Notes: generated from the letters alone by a model not told the origin. A stretch of 64,000 nt of DNA from Paraburkholderia sp. (GCF_024281035.1 NZ_JAMXLH010000029.1:1-64000); one strand, 5' to 3'; counted from the stretch's first letter, positions 1 to 11,480 are shown. Numbers and translations: made by a program.

Positions 1-137
1 CTTTGTCGGTGTCGCCATACAACGGTAAGCTGTTGAGCCGGCAAGAGTTGCCCGACGGCGTGAGCGTTCCGCCTATCGTCGCCGCCAAGACTTTGCTCTT
101 CGTCACCGATGGCGGTGACTTGGTGGCCTATCGCTAA
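1..137 (+). CDS. bamB: BamB C-terminal fragment (outer membrane assembly lipoprotein), cut by window edge
   Basis: Only the last 44 codons are present; the open frame begins at base 3 and ends with TAA at 135-137. The end reads [12 protein letters not shown], a strand and Asp-Gly-Gly turn typical of a PQQ-like beta-propeller blade. BamB is the periplasmic lipoprotein of the BAM complex that helps insert outer-membrane beta-barrels. The fragment alone is weak evidence. The identity rests largely on position directly before der, since bamB-der-hfq is the usual order in Burkholderiaceae. The stop is 44 bases before the der start, so the two are probably cotranscribed. Confidence 0.72.
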   Translation, partial: LSVSPYNGKLLSRQELPDGVSVPPIVAAKTLLFVTDGGDLVAYR

Positions 138-181
138 CGATCCCTCATTTCCGGCACGGTGCCGGCCGAAAACCTGCTGCC

Positions 182-1519
182 ATGGCTTTTAAAATCGCTA
201 TCGTCGGTCGCCCCAATGTGGGGAAATCCACGCTGTTCAACCGGCTCACGCGCTCGCGCGACGCGCTGGTGGCCGACCTGCCCGGCCTCACGCGCGACCG
301 CCACTACGGCGAGGGGCGTGTGGGCGATCGCCCGTACCTCGTGGTCGATACCGGCGGCTTCGAGCCCGTCGCGAAAGACGGCATCCTGCACGAGATGGCG
401 CGCCAGACGCGTCAGGCGGTGGAAGAGGCGGACATCGTCGTGTTCATCTGCGACGGCCGCAACGGGCTCGCGCCGCAGGACAAGCACATCGCCGACTATC
501 TGCGCAAAACCGGCCGGCCGATCTACCTCGTCGTCAACAAGGCCGAGGGCATGAAATACAGTGCCGTCGCCGCCGATTTCTACGAACTCGGACTGGGCGA
601 CCCGCGGGCGATTTCCGCCGCGCACGGCGACGGCGTGACCGAGATGATCAACGAGGCGCTCGACGACGCCTACGCCGATCAGCCGGAAGAAAGTGAAGAG
701 GACGCCGAAAAGCATGGCGTGAAGATCGCAATCGTCGGGCGTCCGAACGTCGGCAAGTCGACGCTCGTGAACACGCTGCTCGGCGAAGACCGCGTGATTG
801 CGTTCGACATGCCGGGCACTACGCGCGACTCGATCTACATCGACTTCGAGCGCGGGGGCAAGAAGTACACGCTCATCGACACAGCGGGTTTGCGCCGCCG
901 CGGCAAGGTGTTCGAGGCCATCGAGAAGTTCTCCGTCGTGAAGACCCTGCAGTCGATTTCGGACGCGAACGTCGTGGTCATGATGCTCGACGCGCAGCAG
1001 GAGATCTCCGACCAGGACGCGCACATCGCCGGCTTCGTGGTGGAACAGGGCCGTGCGCTCGTGGTGGGCGTGAACAAGTGGGACGGTCTCGACGATCACG
1101 CACGCGATCGCGTCAAGCACCACCTGGAGCGCAAGCTGAAGTTCCTCGACTTCGCCAAGTTTCACTTCATTTCGGCAACGGAGAATTTCGGTGTCGGCGC
1201 GCTGATGCGTTCGGTGGACGCCGCCTACGCCGCCGCGATGGCCAAGCTGCCCACGCCGCGCCTCACGCGCGCGCTGATCGAGGCCGTGCAGTTCCAGCAG
1301 CCGCGCCGCCGCGGCCCGGTGCGTCCGAAGCTGCGCTACGCTCACCAGGGGGGACAGAACCCGCCGATTATCGTGATCCACGGCAATGCGCTCGATGCGG
1401 TCACGGAGACCTATAAGCGCTATCTGGAAAATCGCTTCCGGGAAACTTTCTCGCTGACCGGGACTCCATTGCGCATAGAGTTTCGTTCGTCGACGAACCC
1501 CTACACCGAGAAAAACTAG
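182..1519 (+). CDS. der: Ribosome-assembly GTPase Der (EngA)
   Basis: 445 residues, the normal length for Der, a GTPase with two G domains that works in late 50S subunit assembly. The first P-loop GRPNVGKST is at residues 9-17 and the second identical one at 186-194. DxxG motifs (DTGG, DTAG) and NKxxG/NKWDG guanine-recognition motifs follow in each domain. An acidic linker of about residues 165-178 separates the domains, and the last ~95 residues fit the KH-like RNA-binding domain. The start at 182 puts the P-loop close to the N-terminus as in homologues. An imperfect hairpin at 1538-1563 follows the stop but has no T-run, so termination before hfq is uncertain. Confidence 0.97.
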   Translation: MAFKIAIVGRPNVGKSTLFNRLTRSRDALVADLPGLTRDRHYGEGRVGDRPYLVVDTGGFEPVAKDGILHEMARQTRQAVEEADIVVFICDGRNGLAPQDKHIADYLRKTGRPIYLVVNKAEGMKYSAVAADFYELGLGDPRAISAAHGDGVTEMINEALDDAYADQPEESEEDAEKHGVKIAIVGRPNVGKSTLVNTLLGEDRVIAFDMPGTTRDSIYIDFERGGKKYTLIDTAGLRRRGKVFEAIEKFSVVKTLQSISDANVVVMMLDAQQEISDQDAHIAGFVVEQGRALVVGVNKWDGLDDHARDRVKHHLERKLKFLDFAKFHFISATENFGVGALMRSVDAAYAAAMAKLPTPRLTRALIEAVQFQQPRRRGPVRPKLRYAHQGGQNPPIIVIHGNALDAVTETYKRYLENRFRETFSLTGTPLRIEFRSSTNPYTEKN

Positions 1520-1670
1520 GCTGCGTTCGCTGGCGCTCACACCGTCCTGGCCGGACGGGTGTGATCCGCGCGGGTGAACGAGAATCAGCTATAGTGTAGC
1601 GATTGGCGCCGAATCCCTTTTTCCTCGGCGTCGTCCCAAGTTAAACCTGCAAAAAAATACGGAGTTCGCT

Positions 1671-1907
1671 ATGAGCAACAAAGGGCAACTGTTACAAGAC
1701 CCGTTTTTGAACGCGCTGCGCAAGGAGCACGTGCCTGTTTCGATCTATCTGGTCAACGGCATCAAGCTTCAAGGGAACATTGAATCGTTCGACCAGTACG
1801 TCGTGTTGCTCCGTAATACGGTTACGCAGATGGTGTACAAGCACGCCATTTCCACGGTCGTCCCCGCCCGTCCGGTGAACTTCCACCCGGATTCGGAAGC
1901 GTCCTGA
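1671..1907 (+). CDS. hfq: RNA chaperone Hfq
   Basis: 78 residues, the short form usual in Betaproteobacteria. Hfq forms a hexameric ring that pairs small RNAs with mRNAs. The Sm1 region (residues about 8-45) includes the FDQYVV strand at 40-45. The Sm2 signature YKH is at 56-58 and builds the proximal uridine-binding pore. The tail after residue 66 is short, unlike the long E. coli tail. A TATAGT box at 1590-1595 lies in the 150-base upstream gap and may be the -10 of its promoter, though no good -35 is visible. hflX follows 58 bases downstream, the classic hfq-hflX-hflK-hflC order. Confidence 0.98.
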   Translation: MSNKGQLLQDPFLNALRKEHVPVSIYLVNGIKLQGNIESFDQYVVLLRNTVTQMVYKHAISTVVPARPVNFHPDSEAS

Positions 1908-1965
1908 CCCACGGTACGGCCGGTCCGGGGCGCCCGAAAGGCGAGCCGGGCCGGCCGTTTCCATT

Positions 1966-3168
1966 TTGATACCCGCTAATTTGACCAACGCCGCACTCGT
2001 CGGCATCGACTTTGGCAAGACCGATTTCGAAGCCGGCCTCGAAGAACTCAGCCTGCTCGCACAAAGTGCGGGCGCCCGTCCTGCCGTTACGCTCACCGGC
2101 CGACGCTCGAGCCCCGACGCCGCCATGTTCATCGGCAGCGGCAAAGCCGATGAACTGCGTCTCGCCTGCGAGGCGAACGACGTCGAAATCGTCATCTTCA
2201 ATCACGCGCTGTCGCCCGCTCAGCAACGTAACCTGGAGCGTGCACTGGACCGCCGCGTGGTCGATCGCACAAGCCTGATCCTCGATATTTTTGCGCAGCG
2301 CGCCCGCAGCCACGAAGGCAAGCTGCAGGTCGAGCTCGCGCAGCTCCAGTACCTTGCCACACGGCTCGTGCGCGCGTGGACTCACCTTGAGCGCCAGAAG
2401 GGCGGTATCGGTTTGCGCGGCCCCGGCGAAACCCAGCTCGAAACCGACCGTCGGCTCATCGGCGAGCGCATCAAGATGCTGCAGGGGCGCCTCGCGAAGC
2501 TGCGCCGCCAGCACGGCACACAACGCCGCCAGCGTCAGCGCAACCAGACGATGTCGGTGTCGCTCGTCGGCTATACGAATGCGGGCAAGTCCACGCTGTT
2601 CAATGCGCTCACCAAGGCGCAGGCGTATGCCGCCGACCAGTTGTTCGCCACCCTCGATACGACCTCGCGGCGCCTGTGGCTCGGAGGCGAGGTCGGCCAG
2701 ATCGTGTTGTCGGACACTGTCGGCTTCATCCGCGAGCTGCCTCACCAGCTGGTTGCCGCGTTTCGTGCGACGCTCGAGGAAACCATTCAGGCCGATCTGC
2801 TGCTGCACGTGGTCGACGCGTCGAGCGCGGTGCGTCTTGACCAGATCGATCAGGTCAACGGAGTGTTGCACGATATCGGGGCGGATTCGATCCGCCAGGT
2901 GCTGGTGTTCAACAAGATCGATGCCGTGCCTGAACTGGCGGCCCGCGGCGGGACGGTCGAGCGGGACGAATATGGTAATATTTCGCGCGTCTTTTTGAGC
3001 GCGCGAACGGGCGTCGGGCTGGCTACGCTGCGCGCTGCCATCGCAGAAATTGCGACTGCGGAGCCGCTTGTCGACGCTTCACAGCCTTCGCAGCGGTTTG
3101 GTGCCTTTGGTGCCGACGGGGACGCGCTGCCCCATGAGCCTCGCAGGGAACCGGAACACGGCCGCTGA
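1966..3168 (+). CDS. hflX: Ribosome-splitting GTPase HflX
   Basis: 400 residues from a TTG at 1966; a second in-frame TTG at 1981 is also possible and no ATG is near, so the exact start is open. HflX binds and splits stalled or heat-damaged 70S ribosomes. The N-terminal HflX domain covers about residues 15-195 and includes the family stretch GGIGLRGPGETQLE before the G domain. The P-loop GYTNAGKST sits at residues 202-210, followed by SDTVGFIREL (G3) and NKID (G4). It lies between hfq and hflK. The last ~40 residues are low in conserved motifs and seem to be a variable tail. Confidence 0.95.
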   Translation: MIPANLTNAALVGIDFGKTDFEAGLEELSLLAQSAGARPAVTLTGRRSSPDAAMFIGSGKADELRLACEANDVEIVIFNHALSPAQQRNLERALDRRVVDRTSLILDIFAQRARSHEGKLQVELAQLQYLATRLVRAWTHLERQKGGIGLRGPGETQLETDRRLIGERIKMLQGRLAKLRRQHGTQRRQRQRNQTMSVSLVGYTNAGKSTLFNALTKAQAYAADQLFATLDTTSRRLWLGGEVGQIVLSDTVGFIRELPHQLVAAFRATLEETIQADLLLHVVDASSAVRLDQIDQVNGVLHDIGADSIRQVLVFNKIDAVPELAARGGTVERDEYGNISRVFLSARTGVGLATLRAAIAEIATAEPLVDASQPSQRFGAFGADGDALPHEPRREPEHGR

Positions 3169-3177
3169 GCTACGATC

Positions 3178-3197
3178 AGCCACAATGAGCCACAATC
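3178..3197 (+). repeat. Tandem 10-mer in the hflX-hflK gap
   Basis: Two adjacent copies of a ten-base unit (agccacaat plus one variable base) at 3178-3187 and 3188-3197, just after the hflX stop. The 151-base gap between hflX and hflK also holds several ggttc/gaacc-like words. It may be chance or part of a regulatory leader; no terminator with a T-run is visible here. Confidence 0.3.
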
Positions 3198-3319
3198 AGG
3201 CTGGTTCGGAACGGCGCGAACCGGAAGGTTTGAACCGAAAGGCCACCCCGCAATACCTGGCAAAAGCAGGCGAAAGCCACACGCATTGACCCGCTGTCTA
3301 CTCTGGTGAACGAACACAG

Positions 3320-4744
3320 GTGAACGATTACAACAAGCGGACTGGCTGGCAGCGTGCGCGCGCCATTCTCACGTTGAACGACCCTCGTTGGGGCCGTGGT
3401 GACGCCAATGGTCACCGCGCGGACGATTCGCGCCGCCCGCCGGGCAAGAACGGCCGCAACGACGACAGGGGCGGCGATCAGGGCGACGGTCCGCCCGACC
3501 TCGACGAAATGTGGCGCGACTTCAACCGCCGCCTCACGGCATTCTTCGGACGCAAGGGCCAGGGCCCGGGCGCTCCCGGTCCTCGCCCCGACAACGGGCA
3601 CGGGGCGCGCATCGGCGTCGGCATCGTGCTCGGCGTGCTGATTGCGATCTATCTGGGCAGCGGCGTGTTTGTCGTCCAGGACGGGCAGGCCGGCGTCGTG
3701 CTTCAGTTCGGGCAGTATCGTCAGACCGTCGGTCAGGGCGTCCACTGGCGCTTGCCGTTTCCGTTCCAGACGCAGGAAATCGTGAACGTCGGCGAGATCC
3801 GCGCTGTCGAGATCGGCCGCAGCAATCTCGTGCGTCCGGCCAACGTGAAGGATGCGGCGGTGCTCACGCACGACGGCGACATTCTCGACGTGCGCTTCAC
3901 GGTGCAGTACCAGGTGAAGCAGCCTACCGATTATCTTTTCCGCAGCGTCGATCCCGATCTCACCGTCACGCAGGTCGCGCAGAACGCGGTGCGCACGGTC
4001 GTGGGCGCGCGCAGCACGAGCGATCTGCTCTACGCGGACCGCGAACCGATCCGTGCGCAGCTTGCCGATGCGATCCAGCATGCGCTCGACGAATACAAGA
4101 CCGGCCTTGCCGTGACCGGCGTGACGATCCAGAGCGTGCAGGCGCCCGAACAGGTGCAGGCTGCGTTCGACGACGCCGCGCGCGCGCGCCAGGAGCGCGC
4201 GCACGCGAAGCTTGAGGCACAGGCTTACGCGGATCAGTTGCTTCCGCATGCGCAGGCTGACGGCGCACGCATGATCGACGATGCCAAGGCCTATAGCGAG
4301 CGTGTCGTCGCGCGGGCAACGGGCGACGCCCAGCGCTTCAAGCAGGTGTACGAGCAATACTCGAAGGCGCCGGCCGTGATTCGCACGCGCATGTATCTGG
4401 AGACCATGCAGCATATCTACTCGAATACGACGAAAGTGTTCGTCGACAGCAAGGCCGGCAACAGTGTGATCAATCTGCCGCTCGACAGGATCGCCGAGGC
4501 AACGCGCCAACGCACGGCTGCTGCCGCTGCCGCCGCCGGGATTGCCGGAGCGCCGGGTGCCGCTGCCAGCTCCTCCGCCGCGCCCGGGGCATCGGCCCCC
4601 GCCGCGAGCGACGCGCAGCAGTCCGGCGCCGCGCAGCCGGGCGCCGCCGCTTCGCCCGCAGCGTCGGCGAGTGCCCCCGGCAACGAGTCGCTACGGTCGC
4701 GTGACGCGTTCCGCAATCGCGGTCGCGAAGACGACGTGCAGTAA
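3320..4744 (+). CDS. hflK: FtsH protease modulator HflK
   Basis: 474 residues from GTG at 3320. HflK and HflC form a large membrane-anchored cage in the periplasm around FtsH and restrain its proteolysis of membrane proteins. The N-terminus (1-94) is hydrophilic, Gly/Asp/Arg-rich and cytosolic. One transmembrane segment lies at about 98-118 (starting IGVGIVLGVLIAIYL). The SPFH/band-7 domain follows to about 300, then a helical region rich in Ala, Arg and Glu. Residues about 396-474 are an unusually long low-complexity Ala/Ser/Pro/Gln tail ending in charged residues. The gene stops 12 bases before hflC, so they are translated as a pair. Confidence 0.96.
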   Translation: MNDYNKRTGWQRARAILTLNDPRWGRGDANGHRADDSRRPPGKNGRNDDRGGDQGDGPPDLDEMWRDFNRRLTAFFGRKGQGPGAPGPRPDNGHGARIGVGIVLGVLIAIYLGSGVFVVQDGQAGVVLQFGQYRQTVGQGVHWRLPFPFQTQEIVNVGEIRAVEIGRSNLVRPANVKDAAVLTHDGDILDVRFTVQYQVKQPTDYLFRSVDPDLTVTQVAQNAVRTVVGARSTSDLLYADREPIRAQLADAIQHALDEYKTGLAVTGVTIQSVQAPEQVQAAFDDAARARQERAHAKLEAQAYADQLLPHAQADGARMIDDAKAYSERVVARATGDAQRFKQVYEQYSKAPAVIRTRMYLETMQHIYSNTTKVFVDSKAGNSVINLPLDRIAEATRQRTAAAAAAAGIAGAPGAAASSSAAPGASAPAASDAQQSGAAQPGAAASPAASASAPGNESLRSRDAFRNRGREDDVQ

Positions 4745-4756
4745 CGGAGCGCTCAT

Positions 4757-5656
4757 ATGAACCGAATCATTGCGCTTGCAGTCGTTGTCGTTGTGGCCGT
4801 GCTGGTCATCTCGTCGTCGGTGTTCGTCGTCGATCCGCGCCACGTCGCCGTCATTGCGTCCACGGGCGGCCGTACGGATTCGCTTGCCGAACCCGGCATC
4901 CACGTGAAGCTGCCGCCGCCGTTCCAGACCACGACGTTCATCGATACGCGCGTCCAGGCGTTCGCTACGCCCGACGCGGTCCGGTACTCGACGTCCGACA
5001 AGACCGAATTGCTCGTGAACCCGGTGATCCGCTATCGCGTCACCGATCCGCTCAAGTTCTTCGCGGCGACGCGCGGCGACGCGCAGACGCTGTCCGAACG
5101 GCTCGCCTCGCTTTCGCGCGATGCGCTCAGCGGCGCCTTTTCGAAGGTCACGCTGACCAACGCGCTCGCGCAGCAGGAGGCGATTGCCAATGGCGCGCGC
5201 GATACGCTGCGCGAGGCTGCCGCGCCGCTTGGCGTCGACGTCGTCGCCATCGAGTTCTCGCGCGTCGACTATCCGCCCGAACTGGCGGACGCGGTCTTCA
5301 AGCGCATGAGCGCCGCGCGCGAGCAGGACGCCGCCAATGAGCGTGCGCAGGGTGCGGCCGAAGCACAGCAGATCAAGGACGATGCCGTTCGCCGTCAGCA
5401 GGGCGTGCTCGCCGATGCCTACAGCCAGGCGCAGGCCATCAAGGGCGAGGGCGACGGCAAGGCCGCGGCCATTGCTGCCGAGGCGTTCGGCCGCGATCCG
5501 CAGTTTTATCAGTTCTACCAGAGCATGCAGGCGTATCGCGAGACCTTCAAGCCGAGCGACGTCGTCGTGGTCGATTCGTCGAGCGAATTCTTTCGCTTCA
5601 TGCGCGGTCCCAACGGCGAGGCCGCAGCGGCTCCCGCCGCACCGCGCAAACATTAA
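4757..5656 (+). CDS. hflC: FtsH protease modulator HflC
   Basis: 299 residues. Partner of HflK in the periplasmic complex that controls FtsH. A single N-terminal membrane segment at about residues 3-22 (Ile/Ala/Val-rich, ending VFVVDPR) acts as uncleaved anchor. It is followed by the SPFH domain, with the family phrase EPGIHVKLPPPFQ near residue 37, and a long Ala/Glu/Gln-rich helix (about 190-245). Motifs GEGDGKAAAIAAEAF and FYQFYQSMQAYRETF match the conserved C-terminal part. The start 12 bases after hflK and the next small gene 51 bases downstream place it in the middle of one operon. Confidence 0.96.
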   Translation: MNRIIALAVVVVVAVLVISSSVFVVDPRHVAVIASTGGRTDSLAEPGIHVKLPPPFQTTTFIDTRVQAFATPDAVRYSTSDKTELLVNPVIRYRVTDPLKFFAATRGDAQTLSERLASLSRDALSGAFSKVTLTNALAQQEAIANGARDTLREAAAPLGVDVVAIEFSRVDYPPELADAVFKRMSAAREQDAANERAQGAAEAQQIKDDAVRRQQGVLADAYSQAQAIKGEGDGKAAAIAAEAFGRDPQFYQFYQSMQAYRETFKPSDVVVVDSSSEFFRFMRGPNGEAAAAPAAPRKH

Positions 5657-5707
5657 ACAATACGAGACAAACGAAGGGCCGCGCGCTTGCGCGGTACGTT
5701 CTTTAGC

Positions 5708-5899
5708 ATGGACATAGCCGGTTCCCTCCTGCTCGCGATCGCGCTGATGCTGATCATTGAGGGCATGTTTCCGTTCGTCTTTCCGACGGCGTGGCGCGAC
5801 ACCTTCCGTAAAATCGCGGAGCGGCCGCCGCACCATATCCGGATCGGCGGGTTGATTGTGATGGGGCTCGGCCTCGTGCTGCTCATGCTCGCAACCTGA
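5708..5899 (+). CDS. Small inner-membrane protein, DUF2065 (YjeT-like)
   Basis: 63 residues from the ATG at 5708, preferred because it begins MDIAGSLLLAIALMLIIEG directly with a membrane helix. An upstream in-frame start at 5687 would add seven residues. There are two predicted membrane helices (about 4-22 and 44-62), with a short polar loop between them containing FPTAWRDTFRKIAERPPH. DUF2065 proteins of this size commonly sit between hflC and hisZ or purA in proteobacteria. The function is unknown; the location suggests a link to the HflKC-FtsH complex, but that is inference. Confidence 0.88.
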   Translation: MDIAGSLLLAIALMLIIEGMFPFVFPTAWRDTFRKIAERPPHHIRIGGLIVMGLGLVLLMLAT

Positions 5900-6012
5900 T
5901 TGCGTGATTGCCTGATTGCAAATGCGCGCGCGCGGACTGTGCCGTGCGCTCCGGTACTGCGGCTCGCGCGCCACGCTTCGCGCGCCGCCTTCATAGTGGT
6001 AGGACTCAATCG

Positions 6013-7164
6013 ATGTCGACCTGGTTACTCCCCGAAAATATTGCAGATGTGCTGCCGTCCGAGGCGCGCAAGATCGAAGAATTGCGCCGCCGCCTGCTGG
6101 ACCGCTTCCGCGCATACGGCTATGAAATGGTCATGCCGCCGCTGCTCGAATATCTCGAGTCGCTGCTCACGGGTAGCGGTCGCGATCTGAACCTGCGCAC
6201 GTTCAAGCTCGTCGATCAACTTTCGGGCCGCACGCTGGGTCTGCGCGCGGACATGACGCCTCAGGTTGCGCGCATCGACGCGCACCTGCTCAACCGCCAG
6301 GGCGTGACGCGCCTGTGCTATGCGGGCAATGTGCTGCATACGCGTCCGCGCGGCCTGCACGCCACGCGCGAGCAGATTCAGATCGGCGCAGAAATCTACG
6401 GTCATGCGGGGCTCGAAGCCGACCTCGAAATCCAGCAGTTGATGCTCGATGCGCTGCGGCTCTCGGGGCTCACCAAAGTGCGTCTCGACCTGTGTCACGC
6501 AGGCGTGCTCGCCGCGCTGATCGAGGACGATCCGGCGGCAGCGGCGCTCGGCGATTCGCTGTATGAGGCGCTCGCGGGCAAGGATGTGCCGACGCTCGCG
6601 GAACTCACGGCTAACCTCGCGCCGGCCACGCGCGACGCGCTGCGTACGCTGCCGTCGCTCTATGGCGACGCGAGCGTGCTCGACGAGGCGCGCCAGCGTC
6701 TGCCGGCGCTCGATGGCATCGCGCGCGCGCTGGACGATCTGGCGTTCCTCATCGGCGAGATCGACGGCGGCGAGCTGATGATCGATCTGGCCGATCTGGG
6801 CGGCTACGCGTACCACACCGGCGTGATGTTCTCGGCGTACGTGGACGGCGTGCCGAATGCGGTCGCGCGCGGCGGCCGTTACGACAAGGTGGGCAAGGCG
6901 TTTGGCCGGGCGCGCGCCGCGACGGGTTTCTCGCTCGATTTGCGCGAAGTGGCCCGGATTTCACCGGTCGAAGCGCGCAGCAGCGCGATCCTCGCGCCAT
7001 GGCGTCACGACGAGGCGCTGTGCGCCGCCGTCGCTGCGCTGCGCGACGCGGGCGAGGTCGTCATTCAGGCGCTGCCGGGCCATGAACACACGATGGATGA
7101 GTTCGCGTGCGACCGCGTGCTGGTCGAGCGCAACGGCGCGTGGGTTGTCGAAACACGCGTCTGA
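6013..7164 (+). CDS. hisZ: ATP phosphoribosyltransferase regulatory subunit HisZ
   Basis: 383 residues from ATG at 6013. HisZ is a catalytically dead relative of histidyl-tRNA synthetase that binds short-form HisG and is needed for the first step of histidine synthesis. The class-II synthetase core is visible: [30 protein letters not shown] (motif 2 region) and a glycine-rich end ([21 protein letters not shown]). It lacks the C-terminal anticodon-binding domain of true HisRS. HisG is not in this window, as expected where HisZ is unlinked from the his operon. The protein-coding frame remains open upstream to 5908, but the conserved region begins at [10 protein letters not shown]. An intrinsic terminator follows at 7185. 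Confidence 0.95.
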   Translation: MSTWLLPENIADVLPSEARKIEELRRRLLDRFRAYGYEMVMPPLLEYLESLLTGSGRDLNLRTFKLVDQLSGRTLGLRADMTPQVARIDAHLLNRQGVTRLCYAGNVLHTRPRGLHATREQIQIGAEIYGHAGLEADLEIQQLMLDALRLSGLTKVRLDLCHAGVLAALIEDDPAAAALGDSLYEALAGKDVPTLAELTANLAPATRDALRTLPSLYGDASVLDEARQRLPALDGIARALDDLAFLIGEIDGGELMIDLADLGGYAYHTGVMFSAYVDGVPNAVARGGRYDKVGKAFGRARAATGFSLDLREVARISPVEARSSAILAPWRHDEALCAAVAALRDAGEVVIQALPGHEHTMDEFACDRVLVERNGAWVVETRV

Positions 7165-7184
7165 GCAGGGCTGCGGACGGATTC

Positions 7185-7214
7185 AAACGGGGCAGCACGT
7201 CCCCGTTTTTTTTT
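7185..7214 (+). terminator. Rho-independent terminator after hisZ
   Basis: Eight-base stem aaacgggg / ccccgttt around an eight-base loop, followed by a run of T to 7214. It separates the hflX-to-hisZ transcripts from purA, which must then have its own promoter; a TATAAA box at 7287-7292 is a candidate -10. Confidence 0.85.
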
Positions 7215-7291
7215 CGTCCATGCCGTTGAGCGCAAAGGAAAAACCCAGTTTTTTCGGGAAAAACCACGAGCTCGCCCCCGAACCCATATAA

Positions 7292-8668
<1,377 letters not shown>

Positions 8669-8682
8669 GAGGAACGCGCACG

Positions 8683-9255
8683 ATGATTCAGATGACGGAC
8701 CCGCGCAACGACGAAAAGAACCTGTGGGTCGGCTGGGATGAGTACCACCGGCTGGTCGAACTGCTGGCGCTCGCAGTGCACGAATCGCGCTGGAAGTTCG
8801 ACCAGATCCTGTGTCTCGCACGCGGCGGCCTGCGCGTGGGCGACCAGCTCTCGCGCATTTACGACCTGCCGCTCGCAATTCTCGCGACCAGCTCGTACCG
8901 CGAAGCCGCTGGCACGCAGCAGGGCGACCTCGACATTGCGCAGTACATCACGATGACGCGCGGCCAGCTGTCGGGCAACGTGCTGCTCGTCGACGATCTC
9001 GTCGATTCGGGTGTCACGCTCGCGCGCGTGCAGGATCACCTCAAGGAGCGCTATCCGGCCGTGACCGGCGTGCGTTCAGCAGTGCTCTGGTACAAGGGCT
9101 GTTCGAAAGTCAAGCCCGACTACTTCGTGCAGCACCTGCCGACCAATCCGTGGATCCACCAGCCGTTCGAGGAATGGGACACGGTGCGTCCGCACAACCT
9201 CGGTGCGTGGATCAAGCGCGGCCTCCAGCAGTCGGGGCAGAGTCTCGTGTCCTGA
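8683..9255 (+). CDS. Phosphoribosyltransferase (type I PRTase, purine-type)
   Basis: 190 residues from ATG at 8683; an in-frame ATG at 8692 is an alternative. The type-I PRTase fold is supported by the PRPP-binding motif VLLVDDLVDSGVT with acidic residues Asp104-Asp105, and an early LCLARGGLRVGDQLS that resembles the first loop of xanthine or hypoxanthine PRTases. Proteins of this type often follow purA in Betaproteobacteria and are annotated only as phosphoribosyltransferase. The base it salvages cannot be told from sequence. Location 14 bases after purA supports a purine role. A terminator follows at 9330. Confidence 0.9.
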   Translation: MIQMTDPRNDEKNLWVGWDEYHRLVELLALAVHESRWKFDQILCLARGGLRVGDQLSRIYDLPLAILATSSYREAAGTQQGDLDIAQYITMTRGQLSGNVLLVDDLVDSGVTLARVQDHLKERYPAVTGVRSAVLWYKGCSKVKPDYFVQHLPTNPWIHQPFEEWDTVRPHNLGAWIKRGLQQSGQSLVS

Positions 9256-9558
9256 TGCGGATGCGCAATGCCAGTCGTCGTCGCGTATTGCACGATATGA
9301 CGTGATATTACGTGGCATGGCGAATGAAGAACGGAGCCTTTCGGGGCTCCGTTTTCTTTTGGGGCGGGGGTTGGCGGGGGGTGACGCGTGCCGGCGTACC
9401 GCGCCACGCACCCGGGCAGACGTCGAAAGGGGCCAATGCTACACTTCGCCGGAACGAACGACGTGGCATCCCAACAACGATGCGCCCTGGCGCGCCACGT
9501 CGCCCGGTTTAGAATGGCGGTCGTTTTTTCTCCGCCTCGGAAACGGACTTCCGCGTTT
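9256..9558. other. Gap between the phosphoribosyltransferase gene and kup
   Basis: 303 bases without a convincing gene. It contains the terminator at 9330-9360, a G-rich stretch (9361-9382) and then the kup leader. The kup frame stays open upstream to 9388, but that part looks like non-coding leader and lacks kup homology. No clear promoter pair was found by eye. Confidence 0.6.
9330..9360 (+). terminator. Rho-independent terminator after the purA operon
   Basis: Nine-base stem aacggagcc / ggctccgtt with a six-base loop, followed by a T-rich tract (ttttctttt). It ends the purA-phosphoribosyltransferase transcript. Confidence 0.85.
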
Positions 9559-11445
9559 ATGACAACTAGCACACACGTGGCCAAGCAGCCTCTGCCGACT
9601 CTCGCCATGGCAGCGATCGGCGTGGTCTTCGGCGATATCGGCACCAGCCCGCTTTATTCGCTGAAGGAGGCGTTTAGCCCGTCTCACGGGATCCCGCTGA
9701 CCAATACCTCCATCCTCGGCGTTATCTCGCTCCTGTTCTGGGCAATCATCATCGTCGTGAGCATCAAATACGTGCTGTTCGTGATGCGAGCCGACAACAA
9801 CGGGGAAGGCGGCGTGCTCGCACTGATGGCGCTGGCGCTACGCCCGTTCAACCGCGCGAGCCGATTTGCCATGGTGCTGACGGGGCTCGGTATCTTCGGC
9901 GCCTGTATGTTCTACGGCGATGCGGTGATCACCCCGGCGATCTCGGTGATTTCGGCGGTCGAAGGTCTCGAAATCGCGGCGCCCAAGCTCGCGCATCTCG
10001 TGCTGCCGCTCACGATGCTGATCCTCATTGCACTCTTCTGGATCCAGCGGCATGGCACGGCCCTCGTCGGCCGGCTGTTCGGACCGATCATGGTGCTGTG
10101 GTTCGTGACCATCGCCGTGCTCGGCGTCTCGCGCATCCTGGAAGCGCCGGCGATCATCGCCGCGCTCAATCCGTACTACGCGGTCAGCTTCATGGGCGAG
10201 CACCTCTTGCAGGCGTACGTCGTGCTGGGCTCTGTCGTGCTCGTGCTGACCGGCGCGGAAGCGCTCTACGCGGACATGGGCCATTTCGGCGCGAAGCCGA
10301 TCCGCATGGCCTGGTACGTGCTCGTGATGCCGTCGCTCGTGCTCAACTACTTCGGCCAGGGTGCGCTGCTGATGCAGAACCACCACGCCATCGAAAATCC
10401 GTTCTTCCTGCTCGCACCCGACTGGGCATTGCTGCCGCTCGTCGTGCTCTCGACGGTGGCGACGGTCATCGCATCGCAGGCCGTGATCTCGGGCGCGTAC
10501 TCGCTGACGAGCCAGGCCATCCTGCTTGGCTACGTGCCGCGCATGAAGGTGCTGCATACGTCCGAACTCGCGATCGGCCAGATCTATGTGCCGGTAGTGA
10601 ACTGGATGCTGCTCTTCATCATCCTGTGCATCGTGATGGGCTTCAAGAGCTCGGACAATCTCGCCGCCGCGTACGGTATTGCCGTGACCGCGACCATGGT
10701 GATCACCACGGTGCTCGCGTGCGTCGTGATGGTGAAGGTCTGGAACTGGAACAAGGTGCTCGTCGGGCTGATCATCGGCGGCCTTATGACCGTCGACCTC
10801 GGCTTCTTCGGTGCGAACCTGCTGAAGGTCGAAGAGGGCGGCTGGCTGCCGCTGTGCATCGGCGCGCTACTGTTCTTCCTGCTGATGACCTGGTACAAGG
10901 GCCGCATGATCGTGAAGGCGCGCACGGCCGCCGACGGTATTCCGCTGATGCCGTTCCTGCAGGGGCTGCTCGCGCACCCGCCGCATCGCGTCTCGGGCAC
11001 GGCGATCTACCTGACGGGCAGCAATGCGCTCGTGCCGGTGAGCCTGCTGCACAACCTCAAGCACAACAAGGTGCTGCACGAGCGCACGATCTTCCTGACG
11101 TTCGTGACGCGCGACATTCCCTATGTCGCCGATTCGGAGCGCGTGAGCGTGAAGGACATCGGCGGCGGGCTGTATCTCGTGAAGGCCGACTACGGCTTCA
11201 ACGAAACACCCGACGTGCAGGCCGTGCTCGAACAAGTGGGACGTTCGCACGGCATGACGTTCGAGATGATGGACACGTCGTTCTTCCTCGCGCGCGAGAC
11301 CGTGGTGCCGACGCAGTTGCCGGGCATGTCGTTCTTCCGCGAGCGTGTGTTCGCGTGGATGCACCAGAACGCCGCGAAGCCTACCGACTTCTTCAGCATC
11401 CCCGCGAATCGCGTGGTAGAGCTTGGAACGAAGATCGAGATCTGA
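9559..11445 (+). CDS. kup: Low-affinity potassium uptake protein Kup
   Basis: 628 residues from ATG at 9559, the normal Kup length. Kup is a proton-coupled K+ importer of the inner membrane. The N-terminal signature [19 protein letters not shown] falls at about residues 16-34. About twelve hydrophobic segments follow up to about residue 440 (for example [20 protein letters not shown] with its conserved GDxxITPA loop). A hydrophilic cytosolic C-terminal domain with a conserved [12 protein letters not shown] motif and a [10 protein letters not shown] end completes it. A bidirectional terminator separates it from the convergent tex gene. Confidence 0.97.
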   Translation: MTTSTHVAKQPLPTLAMAAIGVVFGDIGTSPLYSLKEAFSPSHGIPLTNTSILGVISLLFWAIIIVVSIKYVLFVMRADNNGEGGVLALMALALRPFNRASRFAMVLTGLGIFGACMFYGDAVITPAISVISAVEGLEIAAPKLAHLVLPLTMLILIALFWIQRHGTALVGRLFGPIMVLWFVTIAVLGVSRILEAPAIIAALNPYYAVSFMGEHLLQAYVVLGSVVLVLTGAEALYADMGHFGAKPIRMAWYVLVMPSLVLNYFGQGALLMQNHHAIENPFFLLAPDWALLPLVVLSTVATVIASQAVISGAYSLTSQAILLGYVPRMKVLHTSELAIGQIYVPVVNWMLLFIILCIVMGFKSSDNLAAAYGIAVTATMVITTVLACVVMVKVWNWNKVLVGLIIGGLMTVDLGFFGANLLKVEEGGWLPLCIGALLFFLLMTWYKGRMIVKARTAADGIPLMPFLQGLLAHPPHRVSGTAIYLTGSNALVPVSLLHNLKHNKVLHERTIFLTFVTRDIPYVADSERVSVKDIGGGLYLVKADYGFNETPDVQAVLEQVGRSHGMTFEMMDTSFFLARETVVPTQLPGMSFFRERVFAWMHQNAAKPTDFFSIPANRVVELGTKIEI

Positions 11446-11480
11446 TCGCGGGTACTTTCGCTGCGATTGTCTTTCGGCAA

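Noticed and set aside
134..1540. Long minus-strand frame of 468 codons opposite der
   Set aside because: A shadow frame caused by high third-position GC; its product is an Arg/His/Val-rich string without a domain, and der is certain.
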